A DNA stretch of 64,000 bases from Thiodiazotropha sp050305635. Its GTDB lineage: Bacteria; Pseudomonadota; Gammaproteobacteria; Chromatiales; Chromatiaceae. The stretch spans positions 5,179 through 69,178 of the forward strand of contig JBNLFS010000148.1 of the NCBI GenBank assembly GCA_050305635.1, in the 5' to 3' direction. Under the pieces are notes generated by a model that saw only the letters and a list, made by a program, of their open reading frames with translations, was not told the origin of the DNA and did not search any database. Position numbers and translations under genes: made by a program. This document shows, piece by piece, positions 52,536-62,900 of the stretch. Position 1 is the first letter of the stretch. The number at the start of each line of letters is the position of its first letter.

Positions 52536-53975
52536 ATGCACCCGACCCGCTCCCTCTTTTTTACCGAGGACCACCCCCACCTTTTCCGCCCCCTGACCGG
52601 CAAATACCGCGAACAGGTGGTGGCCTGTCTGAGCGCACTCTACGCCCGCTTTTACACCACCCACGCCGACTACAGCCGTATCTGCGACCGGGAGCAGGTG
52701 CTGGAGGTCTTCGCGGAGGCGATCACCCGCACCCCGCTGCTCGACGGCGACGACGAAACGGAGACCTCCCGGGGCGAACGGGAGCAGGCCAACTGGGTGC
52801 TCAATCTGCTGCTGGAGCACGGCTGGATCGAGCGCCAGACTGACGAAGCGACCCTACAAAGCAGCTACGCCTTCACCCGCACCGGCCGACTCTTCACCCA
52901 GCCCATGGTGGAAACCGCCGGCGGACGTTTCCGCACCCGCCACCGCAATACCCGCAACACCCGCAATGCGCTGCGCGCTTTCCTCGACCGGGGCGAAGTC
53001 TACGACCTGCTCGACGCCTACGAATACTCCGAACGCATCGTCGCCGACTTCTCCGACATCATCACCGAACTCGATGAACGCAAGCGCCAGCTGGTGCGGG
53101 ACGTGGAGGCGCAGCAGGTGGTGCAGCGGGCCGCCGACGAGTTCTTCGACTTCATGGAGAAGCGCTTCATGCCCGATCTGGCGATCCGCCTCTCCGCCGA
53201 CAGCGTGGAGAAGTACCGCGACGAGATCGCCAAGCTGATCGGCACCGCCCGGCGCAAACAGCGGGAGTTCAAGGCCCAGGCGGAGCGGGAGCTGCGCCGC
53301 GCGGCTCCGGAGCTGCTCAGCAAACCCGACCGCTCCCTCTATATCGATATCCTCGACGGCATCGACGCCCGCCTGCACGCCGCCTGCGAGGTGATGCTGC
53401 CGGCCCTGCGCCGCGCCCTGCACGGTTTCACCCGGCGCGCCGACATCATTATTCGCCAGCTCACCTTCAGCGGCGCGGCCAGCAACCGTTTCATAACCGC
53501 GTGCCGGGAATTGGCGGCCCTGGACGACACGGCATATGAAACTCAACTTACTTCTATTGGCGAACGGCTTGCGACCCTCAATGTGGGATTCGCCGATCCC
53601 GACGCCCTGCGGCTGCATGGCCCGCGCAGTCGTCGCCGGGTCAACAGCAGGGTGGAAGACGAAGCGGACACCGATCCTCAGGCGCTGCGTCGACTGTTCG
53701 TAGCACAGGCCCTGGAACGGGCCTTCACCTTCAGCAATCAGGAGTTGCGGGAATACCTGATCGAAACCCTGGCCGGCGGACGCAGCCTGCGCAGCACGAC
53801 CCTACCCGTGCGCGACGCCAGGAACCTGCTTCAGGCCGCCCATGTTATCGAGGTCGGCACCGAAACCGGCAGCGGCTACCGCTTCCGGGTCAGCGAGACC
53901 GGCGAGCGCCCTGGCACTGACTACTTCGAAGAGATGGACGAATTCACCATTGAACTCATCGACAACGACCCTTAA
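52536..53975 (+). CDS. jetA: Wadjet anti-plasmid system subunit JetA
   Basis: 479 residues, the length of JetA proteins. It starts FFTEDHPHLFRPLTGKYREQVVACL and is largely helical, with winged-helix-like ends and a long helical middle, as in MukF-type kleisins. JetA bridges the JetC SMC-like ATPase and recruits JetB; Wadjet complexes extrude DNA loops and cut small circular plasmids through JetD. A −10-like TATACT ends only nine bases before the ATG, hinting at a very short leader or leaderless mRNA. Normally jetB follows directly; here it starts 5.3 kb away, after five unrelated features. Confidence 0.87.
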   Translation: MHPTRSLFFTEDHPHLFRPLTGKYREQVVACLSALYARFYTTHADYSRICDREQVLEVFAEAITRTPLLDGDDETETSRGEREQANWVLNLLLEHGWIERQTDEATLQSSYAFTRTGRLFTQPMVETAGGRFRTRHRNTRNTRNALRAFLDRGEVYDLLDAYEYSERIVADFSDIITELDERKRQLVRDVEAQQVVQRAADEFFDFMEKRFMPDLAIRLSADSVEKYRDEIAKLIGTARRKQREFKAQAERELRRAAPELLSKPDRSLYIDILDGIDARLHAACEVMLPALRRALHGFTRRADIIIRQLTFSGAASNRFITACRELAALDDTAYETQLTSIGERLATLNVGFADPDALRLHGPRSRRRVNSRVEDEADTDPQALRRLFVAQALERAFTFSNQELREYLIETLAGGRSLRSTTLPVRDARNLLQAAHVIEVGTETGSGYRFRVSETGERPGTDYFEEMDEFTIELIDNDP

Positions 53976-54003
53976 TCATGCATGATGAGTACTGAAACCC
54001 GGA

Positions 54004-54741
54004 TTACTTGTTCACAACGGACATCCCCAGTGCCGGCGCAAATAATGCCATCCAATGTGCCAGCCTCGCCTTTCCCACCGCCATCTCGTGTTTGCCTTTC
54101 CGGATCCCCGCGAGCGTGAACGCCGCGGCCTCATCTGCGGAAATGGCAGAAATATTGCCGGGAATCGCACCCTGGTGGAAATGGGTCGCCACCAGAGGGA
54201 GAAGCACCTCGAAAATTTCCACCCGGGACCCTTTCAGGGTCCAGCGCAAGCTTTGAGTAAATGAATGGAACGCCGCTTTGCCTGCGCAGTAGAATGTCTG
54301 TGCCACCTTGGGGAGATGGACTAACCCGGTCGTCATATTGATCACGGAGGCAGCGGGCTGTTCACGCAGGTGGGGCAGGATTTCCAGGGTCAGCGATACC
54401 GGGGCGGTGAAGTTCACCGCCATGTCCCTCATCATCGCCTCATCCAGGTTGTTGCTGGAAAGCAGGTCAGTCCGCTGTTTACTGCCCGCATTGTTGATAA
54501 GCATGTTCAACCCCGGATGGGTGGATAACACGCGTTCAACCATCGCCTGTCGTTCCGCATCGAGGGTAATATCGCAGACTTCGGTATACAGCCCGGGCAC
54601 TTCCGCTCCGGCCCGGGTAAGTTTTTCCCGGCTCCGCCCACACACAATGACGGTATTTTCTTCAACCAGCCCCTTCGCAAGGGCGAAACCGATACCTTCA
54701 CTGCCACCGGTGATTAATATTGTATTGCCTGTCAGCTCCAT
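54004..54741 (-). CDS. Short-chain dehydrogenase (DltE-like SDR)
   Basis: 245 residues, classical SDR. The NAD(P) motif is ITGGSEGIGFALA (about 10–22), then NNAG (about 86), and the catalytic YxxxK is in FYCAGKAAFHSF (about 153–157) after a Thr/Ser-rich strand. An NAD(P)-dependent oxidoreductase of unknown substrate. It lies 41 bases after a Crp/Fnr-type gene on the same strand, inside the DNA separating jetA from jetBC. Confidence 0.87.
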   Translation of the reverse strand: MELTGNTILITGGSEGIGFALAKGLVEENTVIVCGRSREKLTRAGAEVPGLYTEVCDITLDAERQAMVERVLSTHPGLNMLINNAGSKQRTDLLSSNNLDEAMMRDMAVNFTAPVSLTLEILPHLREQPAASVINMTTGLVHLPKVAQTFYCAGKAAFHSFTQSLRWTLKGSRVEIFEVLLPLVATHFHQGAIPGNISAISADEAAAFTLAGIRKGKHEMAVGKARLAHWMALFAPALGMSVVNK

Positions 54742-54782
54742 GCGGGCCTCCCGGTATCGTTCAAGGCCCCAGTGTCTCTCCG

Positions 54783-55427
54783 TTATGTGCGCGGCGCATT
54801 AACACTTGTTAAGCCCAATTGGCCTCTGATACGGGACAGAGCCACCTCAGTGATCCCCAAGAAAGAAGCAATGTGGTAGTTGGGAACGGCATCAGCGAGC
54901 TCCGGATATTCCCGCAAAAACTTAAGATAGCGCTCCTTAGCGGAGAGAAGCAGAAGATCCGCTTCGCGTTGCTCTCGTTTGATGACCAGGCGCTCAAGCA
55001 GTTTCACTCTCAACCGGGACCACTCTGGGAATTGCGTCGCCAGATCAAGAAAATCGGCGTAGCGCAACAGAAAACATGTGGTTGGCGCCAAGGCTTGCAC
55101 GGAAAAAGGCGAAGGGGTGCTTTCGGCCAGCGATGCCATGCTACTCAGCACCTGCCCGGGACCGGCAAAGGACTTGTTGAATTCACGACCTTTGGTATCG
55201 GAATAGTAAAACCGCACCAAACCGGCAGTGAGGAAAAAGAGGTTGGTAACGATCTCACCAGCATGGAAAAGGTGCCCACTTTCGTTGAACTGGCGCAAAG
55301 CGAACCGTCCTTTAGCCTTGGACCATGCTTCGGTACTAATCGGCACTACAGAATTCAGGCTCTGCCGTAACTCAGCCAGACGTTCAGGGGCTGAATCTTT
55401 ATTGTCGCTGTCAGTTATCGATGCCAT
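54783..55427 (-). CDS. Crp/Fnr-family transcription regulator
   Basis: 214 residues. A cyclic-nucleotide-binding-type beta barrel (about 40–135, with FHAGEIVTNLFFLTAGLVRFYYSD) is followed by a dimer helix and a short HTH (IASFLGITEVALSRIRGQLG, about 185–205). The Fnr iron–sulfur cysteines are absent, and it lacks the Arg/Ser phosphate cassette of true Crp, so its effector is unknown. It probably controls the adjacent SDR gene. Confidence 0.85.
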   Translation of the reverse strand: MASITDSDNKDSAPERLAELRQSLNSVVPISTEAWSKAKGRFALRQFNESGHLFHAGEIVTNLFFLTAGLVRFYYSDTKGREFNKSFAGPGQVLSSMASLAESTPSPFSVQALAPTTCFLLRYADFLDLATQFPEWSRLRVKLLERLVIKREQREADLLLLSAKERYLKFLREYPELADAVPNYHIASFLGITEVALSRIRGQLGLTSVNAPRT

Positions 55428-55894
55428 CCAAAATACCGTTTCACACTATGATCCAAACCCGCAAAGGATCCCAAACACCCTCAAGTCTCAATCTCGGGTT
55501 CAACTCAGAACGATCAAACCGTATTTAAAGAAGCTTCTTCGCCTGAACCCGACAAATTAGAAGAATTGTGAACCCATTCCGACGCTACCCCCCCCCCCGC
55601 ACCATTGACAGCTCAAGCGCAATAAGACAATGTAAAATTATATCTGTAGCCCCATGGATACGGACAAAAAGAGTGATATCCCATTTACCAGGCTGTTGAA
55701 ATTCGCTCAGACGAGTGCGAAACAAGGCGGAAACCGCCGAAAAAGCGCAGCTTACTGAAGTAAATGAGCATTTTGAGGCGGTTTTCAACGCTGAATTGTA
55801 GCGTCTGAGTAGAATTTCAACAGCCTGGTACGCCATAGGCATCAAAAGCCATCCTAAGGAAGCAAGGTCGGTTCGCAGGACCAAGGTATAGAAC
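55428..55894. other. Intergenic region with MITE-like element
   Basis: 467 bases between divergent genes. Apart from the element at 55689 and a run of ten C residues near 55590, nothing notable was seen. Confidence 0.5.
55689..55828. mobile_element. MITE-like element, copy 2
   Basis: Same length as copy 1 and roughly 90% identical. The terminal inverted repeats are perfect over 16 bases (CAGGCTGTTGAAATTC). Flanked by TAC on both sides, again consistent with a 3-bp duplication. It ends 67 bases before the lipoprotein gene and may affect its expression. Confidence 0.82.
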
Positions 55895-56995
55895 ATGAAC
55901 AACCGTATGCGCCATTCCACAGTCATCCTTGCAATCCTCATCGTTCTCGCCGGCTGTGGAGGATCAACTGAAGAAAACACTTCAGGAGCGGATCAATCCC
56001 AATCGCCTACGATTTCGTTGTCCGCCAATCCAACCACGGTAAGTCCGGATGGCTCAACCTCACTGACCTGGAGCAGCACGAACACTACAAGTTGTACCGC
56101 TTCCGGCGGCTGGTCTGGCAGTAAAAGCACATCAGGATCAGAAACGATAGATTCACTGACGGTAGACAGTACTTTCAGTCTCTCCTGTTCCGGTTCCGAA
56201 GGCACGATTGAAGCCAGCGTAAGTGTCACGGTAGTCGACGACTTGGTCGTAACGGTCAATCTGACGGCAAACCCATCAACGGTTTCATTAAATGGGACGA
56301 CCACTTTGACCTGGGACAGCACCAACGCAACCCGTTGCACGGCCTCAGGCGACTGGTCCGGCAGTAAAGCCACTTCGGGAGAAGAAACGCTGAATTCTCT
56401 GACAGAAACCGGTACCTACATCCTGTCTTGCAGCGGCGAGCAAGGAACCGCGAGAGATACAGCCACTGTCACAATCGACAATCCCACAGCAGCAGTAGCA
56501 GTCAATCTGGCCGCAGATCCAACAACCGTCCCGCTCAACGGTACCACCTCGTTAACCTGGGATAGCAGCAATGCAACCCGTTGCACGGCATCCGGGGACT
56601 GGTCAGGAAGCAAAGACCTGTCGGGCACCGAAACAATAGACAACCTGACCGCGGACAGTCAGTTTGTCCTGACGTGCAGCGATGCCAACGGATCCGTAAG
56701 CGATTCCGTTGATGTGACAATTGTCGCCAATGGTACGGGAACCGCACTGCTCTCATGGATCCCACCCACTGAAAACACGGACAACAGCGCCTTGACCGAT
56801 CTTGCCTGCTACAAAATATATTACGGAACCGCCTCGAACAGTTATACGGAAGTCGTCACGATAGACAACCCGGGACTGACCAGTTACCAAATCGACAACC
56901 TCACGAAGGGTGATTGGTACTTCGTCATCACCGCGTTCAGTGATTCAGACCTGGAAAGTTCCTACTCGAACGAGCTCAGCAAAACAATCAATTAG
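55895..56995 (+). CDS. Lipoprotein with three Ig-like repeats and a fibronectin-III-like end
   Basis: 366 residues. A lipoprotein signal (lipobox LAGC, Cys about 20) leads to three tandem repeats of about 85 residues (about 38–115, 122–200, 206–285), each with a TLTWDSTNATRCTASGDWSG-like core and a second Cys near its end, suggesting one disulfide per Ig-like unit. The last ~80 residues resemble an FnIII domain (CYKIYYGTASNSYTEVV). Repeats 2 and 3 are nearly identical over their cores. Probably a surface-exposed adhesive or binding lipoprotein. Codon and base use are more AT-rich than in neighbours, suggesting transfer. Confidence 0.8.
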   Translation: MNNRMRHSTVILAILIVLAGCGGSTEENTSGADQSQSPTISLSANPTTVSPDGSTSLTWSSTNTTSCTASGGWSGSKSTSGSETIDSLTVDSTFSLSCSGSEGTIEASVSVTVVDDLVVTVNLTANPSTVSLNGTTTLTWDSTNATRCTASGDWSGSKATSGEETLNSLTETGTYILSCSGEQGTARDTATVTIDNPTAAVAVNLAADPTTVPLNGTTSLTWDSSNATRCTASGDWSGSKDLSGTETIDNLTADSQFVLTCSDANGSVSDSVDVTIVANGTGTALLSWIPPTENTDNSALTDLACYKIYYGTASNSYTEVVTIDNPGLTSYQIDNLTKGDWYFVITAFSDSDLESSYSNELSKTIN

Positions 56996-57125
56996 ACGCA
57001 TGCGTGGAGATCCGCAATGGCGCAGTACGGAATCCCCGAAACCAAATCAATAGATCGCTTTCAGGGTATGCGCCCGTTACTTGGCGGCACGCTGAGTATC
57101 ACGTCTTCAAGGAAAAGAGACCATC

Positions 57126-59033
57126 ATGAAATTGCCAAAAGTGTATCAATATGCCGCCATTGCATATCTGAGTATTGTTTCCTGCACTGCGAGCGCCCTC
57201 ACCAGCCATTCAGTCATCAACTTCTCTGATTTGATCAGCGGCCCAAAAACGGGGCTGAACGACGGACTCGGAGAAGGCGTAATCGTAACCATCTGGGGAC
57301 AGAACCTCGGCAGCCAGCAGGGTACCGCACAGGTACTTTTCAAGGATTCCAACGGAGCCGAACACGAGGCTGCGCACATCTATTACTGGAAGAATGCCGA
57401 CGGCACACTGCCCTCCGGCCCGGCCGACCTGTATACGTCGCATAAAATGCAGGAGATCGCCTTTTCGATCCCTTCCGAAGCCGTCGACGGGGCAGGCACG
57501 ATCTTTTTACGCGACCAAGGAACGACCACCAACGCTTTACCCTTCACGATACGCAGCGGCGATATTCGACATGTGCGCCCATCTGGCTTGGACATCGAAT
57601 CCGCTGATGGCTCATTTGAAAACCCCTGGTTGACCGTTAACCATGCCTTTTCCAAGATGAGCAATCCCGGCGGGACACTTTATATCCACAATATTGATAG
57701 TGGAGACTCAACCACACTGCGCGCAATATGGTGGAAAAACACCGCAGCCAGCAGCACGCTGGATGCACAATTTGCAATATCCGCCTATCCAGGCACCCGC
57801 CCCACCACAACAGGACAAATGGGAGTAGACAACTATCGGGTTGAGGGCATGGTAACCTCTAAAATCGATGTTTATGCCTCGAATTACACGAGCGTGGACA
57901 CAAATGACCAACCCTCTGGAAACAGCATCGATTCTCTAAACGTTTCCAAAGGCATTACCACCGACCGCTGGGGCCGCATCGTCGGCAACCGAATCACAGA
58001 CATTCCGGGAGGCTGCGTCAACGCACAGCAAGGCGCAATCAACGGCAACGCCATGTATGAAAACAATGTCGAATTTTGCAAAATATTCGGCAATGAAATT
58101 TACGAATACGGATGCAAAGGAACCTCAAAGTTCCACCACACCACCTACCTTTCCATACGTGACATCTACAGTCCGGAGGACTCCAAGCTCTTCATAAAAC
58201 CCTGGGAATTCGGCTGGAACTATTTACACGACAACCATACGAAAAATGGCATTCACAATTACGATGAAAACAATATCGGAGATAGCTGCGGGGATCTCGA
58301 TGGCACGGTGGAGATCCATGACAACGTGGTAATCAATCAAGCAGGCTCCGGCATCGCGATCGGCGGGACTTGCGGGTGGTCCAATCACTGGAAGGTCTAT
58401 AATAACCTGCTCATGAATACCGGTCTGGCCAGTTCCTACGATGGCGTTGACCCGACAACGGCTGACAGCCCGGAAACATCAGGATTCACCATTCGCGATA
58501 GCGGGTTACCGGTTAGCGTTGATTACTTTTTCAACACCGTCGTGAATTGGGGTGGCGATGACATCTCGAATGGAACCAACGCCGCCTTGAGCTTTGAAGG
58601 CAGTGCGGATGTCGTCGGCGTCGTATTCGAGAACAATCTGGTGGTGGGCTCAAAGGATAAGCCATTCGAGGGAGACAGTACATTCACCCCCGGTGTAGAC
58701 CGACTCGACAACATATCTGAAGGAAGCAACACATTCATTATCGATAGTGAGCAGACGGTCAGCGGTATCGGCCAGGTTTCCCAGACCAAGCTTCTGGCCA
58801 TCCTAGACAAGGCAGAGACCGTCTTTCCAACATTTTCAGATTCCGATTTCACACAAGCGAAACTACCCAACTGGAACACCAATATTCTCCCAAAGAATGT
58901 CACAGGAATCACAAGGGAGATCCCCGAAAGAGATCTGTTCGGCGTGGTTAGAAGTCAGCAGGCACCGGACAATGGCGCCGTGGAAAACAGGCGGGCTCGC
59001 CCGAGCCCGCCCGTATTGATTTCGGTTCAATAG
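57126..59033 (+). CDS. Secreted right-handed beta-helix protein
   Basis: 635 residues with a signal peptide (cleavage near ASA-LT). An N-terminal IPT/TIG-like region (about 30–150, EGVIVTIWGQNLGSQQGTAQVLF) precedes a parallel beta-helix region (about 160–520) with the usual NNxV…GNEIY…DNVVINQAGSGIAIGGT ladder. Such proteins bind or cleave polysaccharides; no lyase residues could be assigned. The ribosome site AAGGA supports the start. It follows the Ig-repeat lipoprotein by 130 bases and may act with it at the cell surface. The gene ends in a GC-rich palindrome (GGCGGGCTCG/CGAGCCCGCC) without a T-run. Confidence 0.75.
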   Translation: MKLPKVYQYAAIAYLSIVSCTASALTSHSVINFSDLISGPKTGLNDGLGEGVIVTIWGQNLGSQQGTAQVLFKDSNGAEHEAAHIYYWKNADGTLPSGPADLYTSHKMQEIAFSIPSEAVDGAGTIFLRDQGTTTNALPFTIRSGDIRHVRPSGLDIESADGSFENPWLTVNHAFSKMSNPGGTLYIHNIDSGDSTTLRAIWWKNTAASSTLDAQFAISAYPGTRPTTTGQMGVDNYRVEGMVTSKIDVYASNYTSVDTNDQPSGNSIDSLNVSKGITTDRWGRIVGNRITDIPGGCVNAQQGAINGNAMYENNVEFCKIFGNEIYEYGCKGTSKFHHTTYLSIRDIYSPEDSKLFIKPWEFGWNYLHDNHTKNGIHNYDENNIGDSCGDLDGTVEIHDNVVINQAGSGIAIGGTCGWSNHWKVYNNLLMNTGLASSYDGVDPTTADSPETSGFTIRDSGLPVSVDYFFNTVVNWGGDDISNGTNAALSFEGSADVVGVVFENNLVVGSKDKPFEGDSTFTPGVDRLDNISEGSNTFIIDSEQTVSGIGQVSQTKLLAILDKAETVFPTFSDSDFTQAKLPNWNTNILPKNVTGITREIPERDLFGVVRSQQAPDNGAVENRRARPSPPVLISVQ

Positions 59034-59261
59034 CAAGCACCAAAAAATCGGTTTGCGGCGCCCTCAGGATTCTCGGAGGCATGACCCGGCCCGCGATGAG
59101 CGACAGTCACAGCAACATGACTCGGTTCACGGATGCTACCGACTCATTTCAAGCCATCCGGCCCGCCACACACCTTCACGGAGCGGGGTGTCCTCCCATT
59201 GATGCATCATTCGGGTGAATCCTGTTAAATAGCGCGATAGCCCAAACAACAGCGATCACCC

Positions 59262-59951
59262 GTGACCTCTACCCTACAAGACTACCTGGAACAACGCCTG
59301 GAACCCAACGCCATCTCCCTCGCTGAACTGCAGGAACTGCTGGTGCGACTGCTCAACTACGGCATCCTATGCCGCGACGAGAGCCAAACCGAGCGGGAAC
59401 TCTACGACCGCTTTCTGCGCGCCGAACAGCCGGTGCGCGAACTGCTCGACTTGTTCGGTATCGGCCTTCAGCTGGACCACCGTTTCGAGTACCTGCGCCT
59501 GCTCCCCCCGGGAGCCCAGGTGCCCGGCATGGAGGGCGCCGGCGAGCAGGCCTTCGCCGGCAGCCTGCGCGCGCGCCTGACCCAGCAGGAGGTGGCCCTG
59601 CTGCTGGTGCTGCGGGTGCAATACGACAAGGCTCTGCGCGAGGGCAAGCTCGACGAACAGGGCTTCGTCACCGAATCCTTCGAATCTCTCGGCATCGCAA
59701 CGAAAAATCTCCTTGGCCGCCCGCTACCCGATAAAGTCACTGAACGCCGCCGTCTGTTTCAGCGCCTCAAGCAACTGCGCCTCATCGACTTTCGCCAGGA
59801 CGAAGACATCGAAAACGGCGAAAGCTGGTTGCGCATCCATCCGATGATCGTCGATTTCGTAGGAGAAGAGGCCCTCACCGCCCTGCAGACCGGACTACCG
59901 GAATCCCCGAACGAAACGGACGCCGACGGAGAGCCGCCCCATGTTTCTTAA
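59262..59951 (+). CDS. jetB: Wadjet subunit JetB (DUF4194, MukE-like)
   Basis: 229 residues from a GTG start; no clear ribosome site, perhaps because its natural upstream gene has been separated. The pattern is DUF4194: LQELLVRLLNYGILCRDESQTERELYDRFL, then LRARLTQQEVALLLVLRVQYDKALREG and RRRLFQRLKQLRLIDF, ending in a winged-helix-like segment. JetB binds the JetA kleisin like MukE on MukF. It overlaps jetC by 11 bases. Confidence 0.88.
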   Translation: MTSTLQDYLEQRLEPNAISLAELQELLVRLLNYGILCRDESQTERELYDRFLRAEQPVRELLDLFGIGLQLDHRFEYLRLLPPGAQVPGMEGAGEQAFAGSLRARLTQQEVALLLVLRVQYDKALREGKLDEQGFVTESFESLGIATKNLLGRPLPDKVTERRRLFQRLKQLRLIDFRQDEDIENGESWLRIHPMIVDFVGEEALTALQTGLPESPNETDADGEPPHVS

Positions 59952-62900
59952 GCGTTTCATCTACGTCAACTGGGGCAATCTGCCCAACAGTGAGTTCGAA
60001 TTCGGCCCCATCAACCTGCTCTCCGGCGGTAACGGCTCGGGCAAGACCACCGCCGCCGATGCGATCCAGACGATCATGACCGCCGCCCACGAAAACCTTT
60101 TTCAATACAACCCGGGGCAGGATGAAACCACCCAGCGCGGACGCGGCGGCAAGCGAGTGCGTACCCTGGCCTCCTATGTGCTCGGCTGCGACGACGGCAG
60201 CTATGCCCGACTCGACCCCAGCGACGGCTACCTGGCCGCCGTTTTCCATCCCACCCAAGGCGAAACCGCCCAGCCCCTGACCGCGCTGATCGCGGTTCGC
60301 GCCTATCTGGAACAGGGGGGCAGTCAGCCGGTGGCGCGCCAGGAAGAGGCCGTTTTCTTCATCCTGCCCAATGTGGAGCTCAGCATCGACAAGCTGCAGC
60401 GCGAAGAGCTGGGGGAACGGCATGTGATCACCATGGAGCAGCTGCCTCACAGCCTGGCTCTGGAATTCGGCAAGCGATCGGTGGAGCGTTACGACACCAA
60501 GAAGGGCTACCTGCGCCGCCTCTACGCCGCTCTGCGCGGACGCGGCGAACAGGTCACCGAACGCGAAGCGGTGGCGGCGGCCCGAGCCTTCTCCCGCTTC
60601 ATGGCCTACAAACCGGTCAGCAGCATCAATCAGTTCGTGGCCGAGGAGATTCTGGAACGGCGCGACCTGGGGGAGGCGATCCGCACCGTCTCCGGCCAGC
60701 TCAAGACCATCCACGGCATGGAGCAGGAGGCGCGCGCCCTGGTGGAGGGGATCGAGCGGCTGCGACTGGCGGCCGGTCACGCCCAGGGCTACATCCAGCA
60801 CTGGCTCGACCTCAACACCCTCGACTACCTGCTGGCGCGCCACGACTACCTGCAACGTCAGCAGGACTACCTGGCCACCAAGCAGACGCAGAAGCAGCTG
60901 CGCGCGCGCAACGGCGAACTGGAGTCGGAGATCGCCCTCGCCGAGCAGCGGCGCAAGCAGCTCCATGAGCAGTTGGTGGAGCTGGAGGCCCAGCGCCTCG
61001 GCATCGACGCCCTGCGCCAGAAAGACGAACTGGAACAGCAGCGCGAGCAGGCCCGGCAGCGCCTCGCCGATCAGGGCCGGGAGCTGCTGACCCAGGACAA
61101 CCAGGTGCAGCACAATGCCGGCCACCTGGGCCTCATCACCGGCGGCCTGCAGTCGGCCGAGCTGAGCGCCGAGCTGCCCCAGCTGTGCGACCTGGAGACC
61201 ACCACCCTGGCCCGCGAAGCCCAGACCAAGGGCAAGCGGGGCGAGGTCGATCTCAGCCGCCTGCTGCAGCAGGATCTCACCGGCGACCTCTCGGCGCTGG
61301 AGGCCTACCTCGATCAGGCCCGCGAAGCCCAGCAGGCGATCAACCGGCTGCACCGCCAGCTGCGCGAGGACGACGGCAGCGGCGCCACCCGCCGCGACCG
61401 CCTGGCCGAACTGGCCGGCGAGCGCCGCCGCCGCTACGAACAGCTCGCCGCCCAGCAGCGGCAGAAGCAGGCGGAGATCGAACGTCTGGAGTCGCGCCAG
61501 GTGAGCTATCCCCACTACGTGGAGCGCGCCCTGGCGGCGATCCGCGAACAGTGCCCCCAGGCCGATCCGCGTGTGCTCTGCGACCACGTGGAGGTGACCG
61601 ACCCGCGCTGGCAGGCGGCCATCGAGGGCTATCTGGGCGGCGCCCGCTTCGGCATCCTGGTGGAGCCGGAGCACGAAGCGGCGGCGATCCGCATCGTGCG
61701 CGCCCTGCCCGGGCGCGACAACCGGGCGCGGGTGATCCAGGGCCACAAGGCGGCCGAGGACGCCGCCCGGCTGCAGCTGGAAAAGGACTCCATCGTGCAT
61801 GTGCTCGCCTTCACCCACGCGGTGGCCCGAAGCTACCTCAGCGCCAGCTACGGCGGCGTGGTGCGGGTCGAGTCGGCGGAGGCCCTGCGCCACACCCGCC
61901 GCGGCCTCACCGCCGATGGCATGGGCTCGGGCAACTACACCCTGTTTCGCTGCGATCTGCCCGACGGCGAACTGGTGTTCGGCCAGGCCGCCCGCGAGCG
62001 GGCGCTGGCGGCCAAGCGGGAGGAGCTGGAACAGATTCTCGGCGACTGGCAGCAGGCCGACCGGCGCATGCAGGAGAGCGCCAAGCTGCTCAAGGCCATC
62101 GACGGCCTGCTCCCGGTGAGTCACGCCGACAGCGTCGCCGCCATGCTGGAGAGCCGCCGCGACCTGCTGCGTCTCGACAACCTGCTGGCCAACCTCGACC
62201 TGGGCGAGCACCAGGACCTGGAGGCGAAGCTGACCCAACTGCGGGCGCAGGACGATGGGCTGCGCCAACAGACCCAGACCCTGAGCGTGGAAAAGGGCAA
62301 ACTGGCCGAACAGCTGGTCCAGGCCGAACGTGCCATTCAGGGGCTGGCCGATCTGCAGGATCAGGCCAACCTGCAGGCGGACCGCTGCGAGGAGGCCCTG
62401 CGCGAGCTGCACCGGGTGTGGCCCGAATTCGACCCGGAGGCCTGTCTCGAGCGGGCCGATACCGAGGCCCCCGAGATCGAACCGAAACAGCTGAAAGAGG
62501 AACGGACCGAGCGTGAACGCCAGCTGCATCGAAGTGAGCGCTCACTCGACGAGACCATCCAGGAGCACAACCGTCTGTGCCGCCCTCCCGACGCCGTCTG
62601 GTACCAGGGCTTCGACGCCGACTACGACAACGCCCTGTTCAAACGCATCTGTGGCGTGCGTCAGGAGCTCGACCGGGTCTACAACCTGCTCAAGAACAAC
62701 ATCCTGGTGGACAAGCACAACGAGCTGCAGCGGCTGAAGGAGAGCTTCAACAGCACCTTCGTCACCCACCTCTGCCACCAGATCCACCAGGCCATCAACG
62801 ACGGCCAGCGCCAAATCGAGCTGCTCAACCGGGAGCTGCAGCACCACCGCTTCGGCGCCGACCGGGAGACCTTCCGCTTCGACAGCGTGTGGATTCCCGA

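Noticed and set aside
55585..55980. A minus-strand gene of about 130 codons
   Set aside because: It runs through the MITE-like element and antisense to the lipoprotein start, with no ribosome site.
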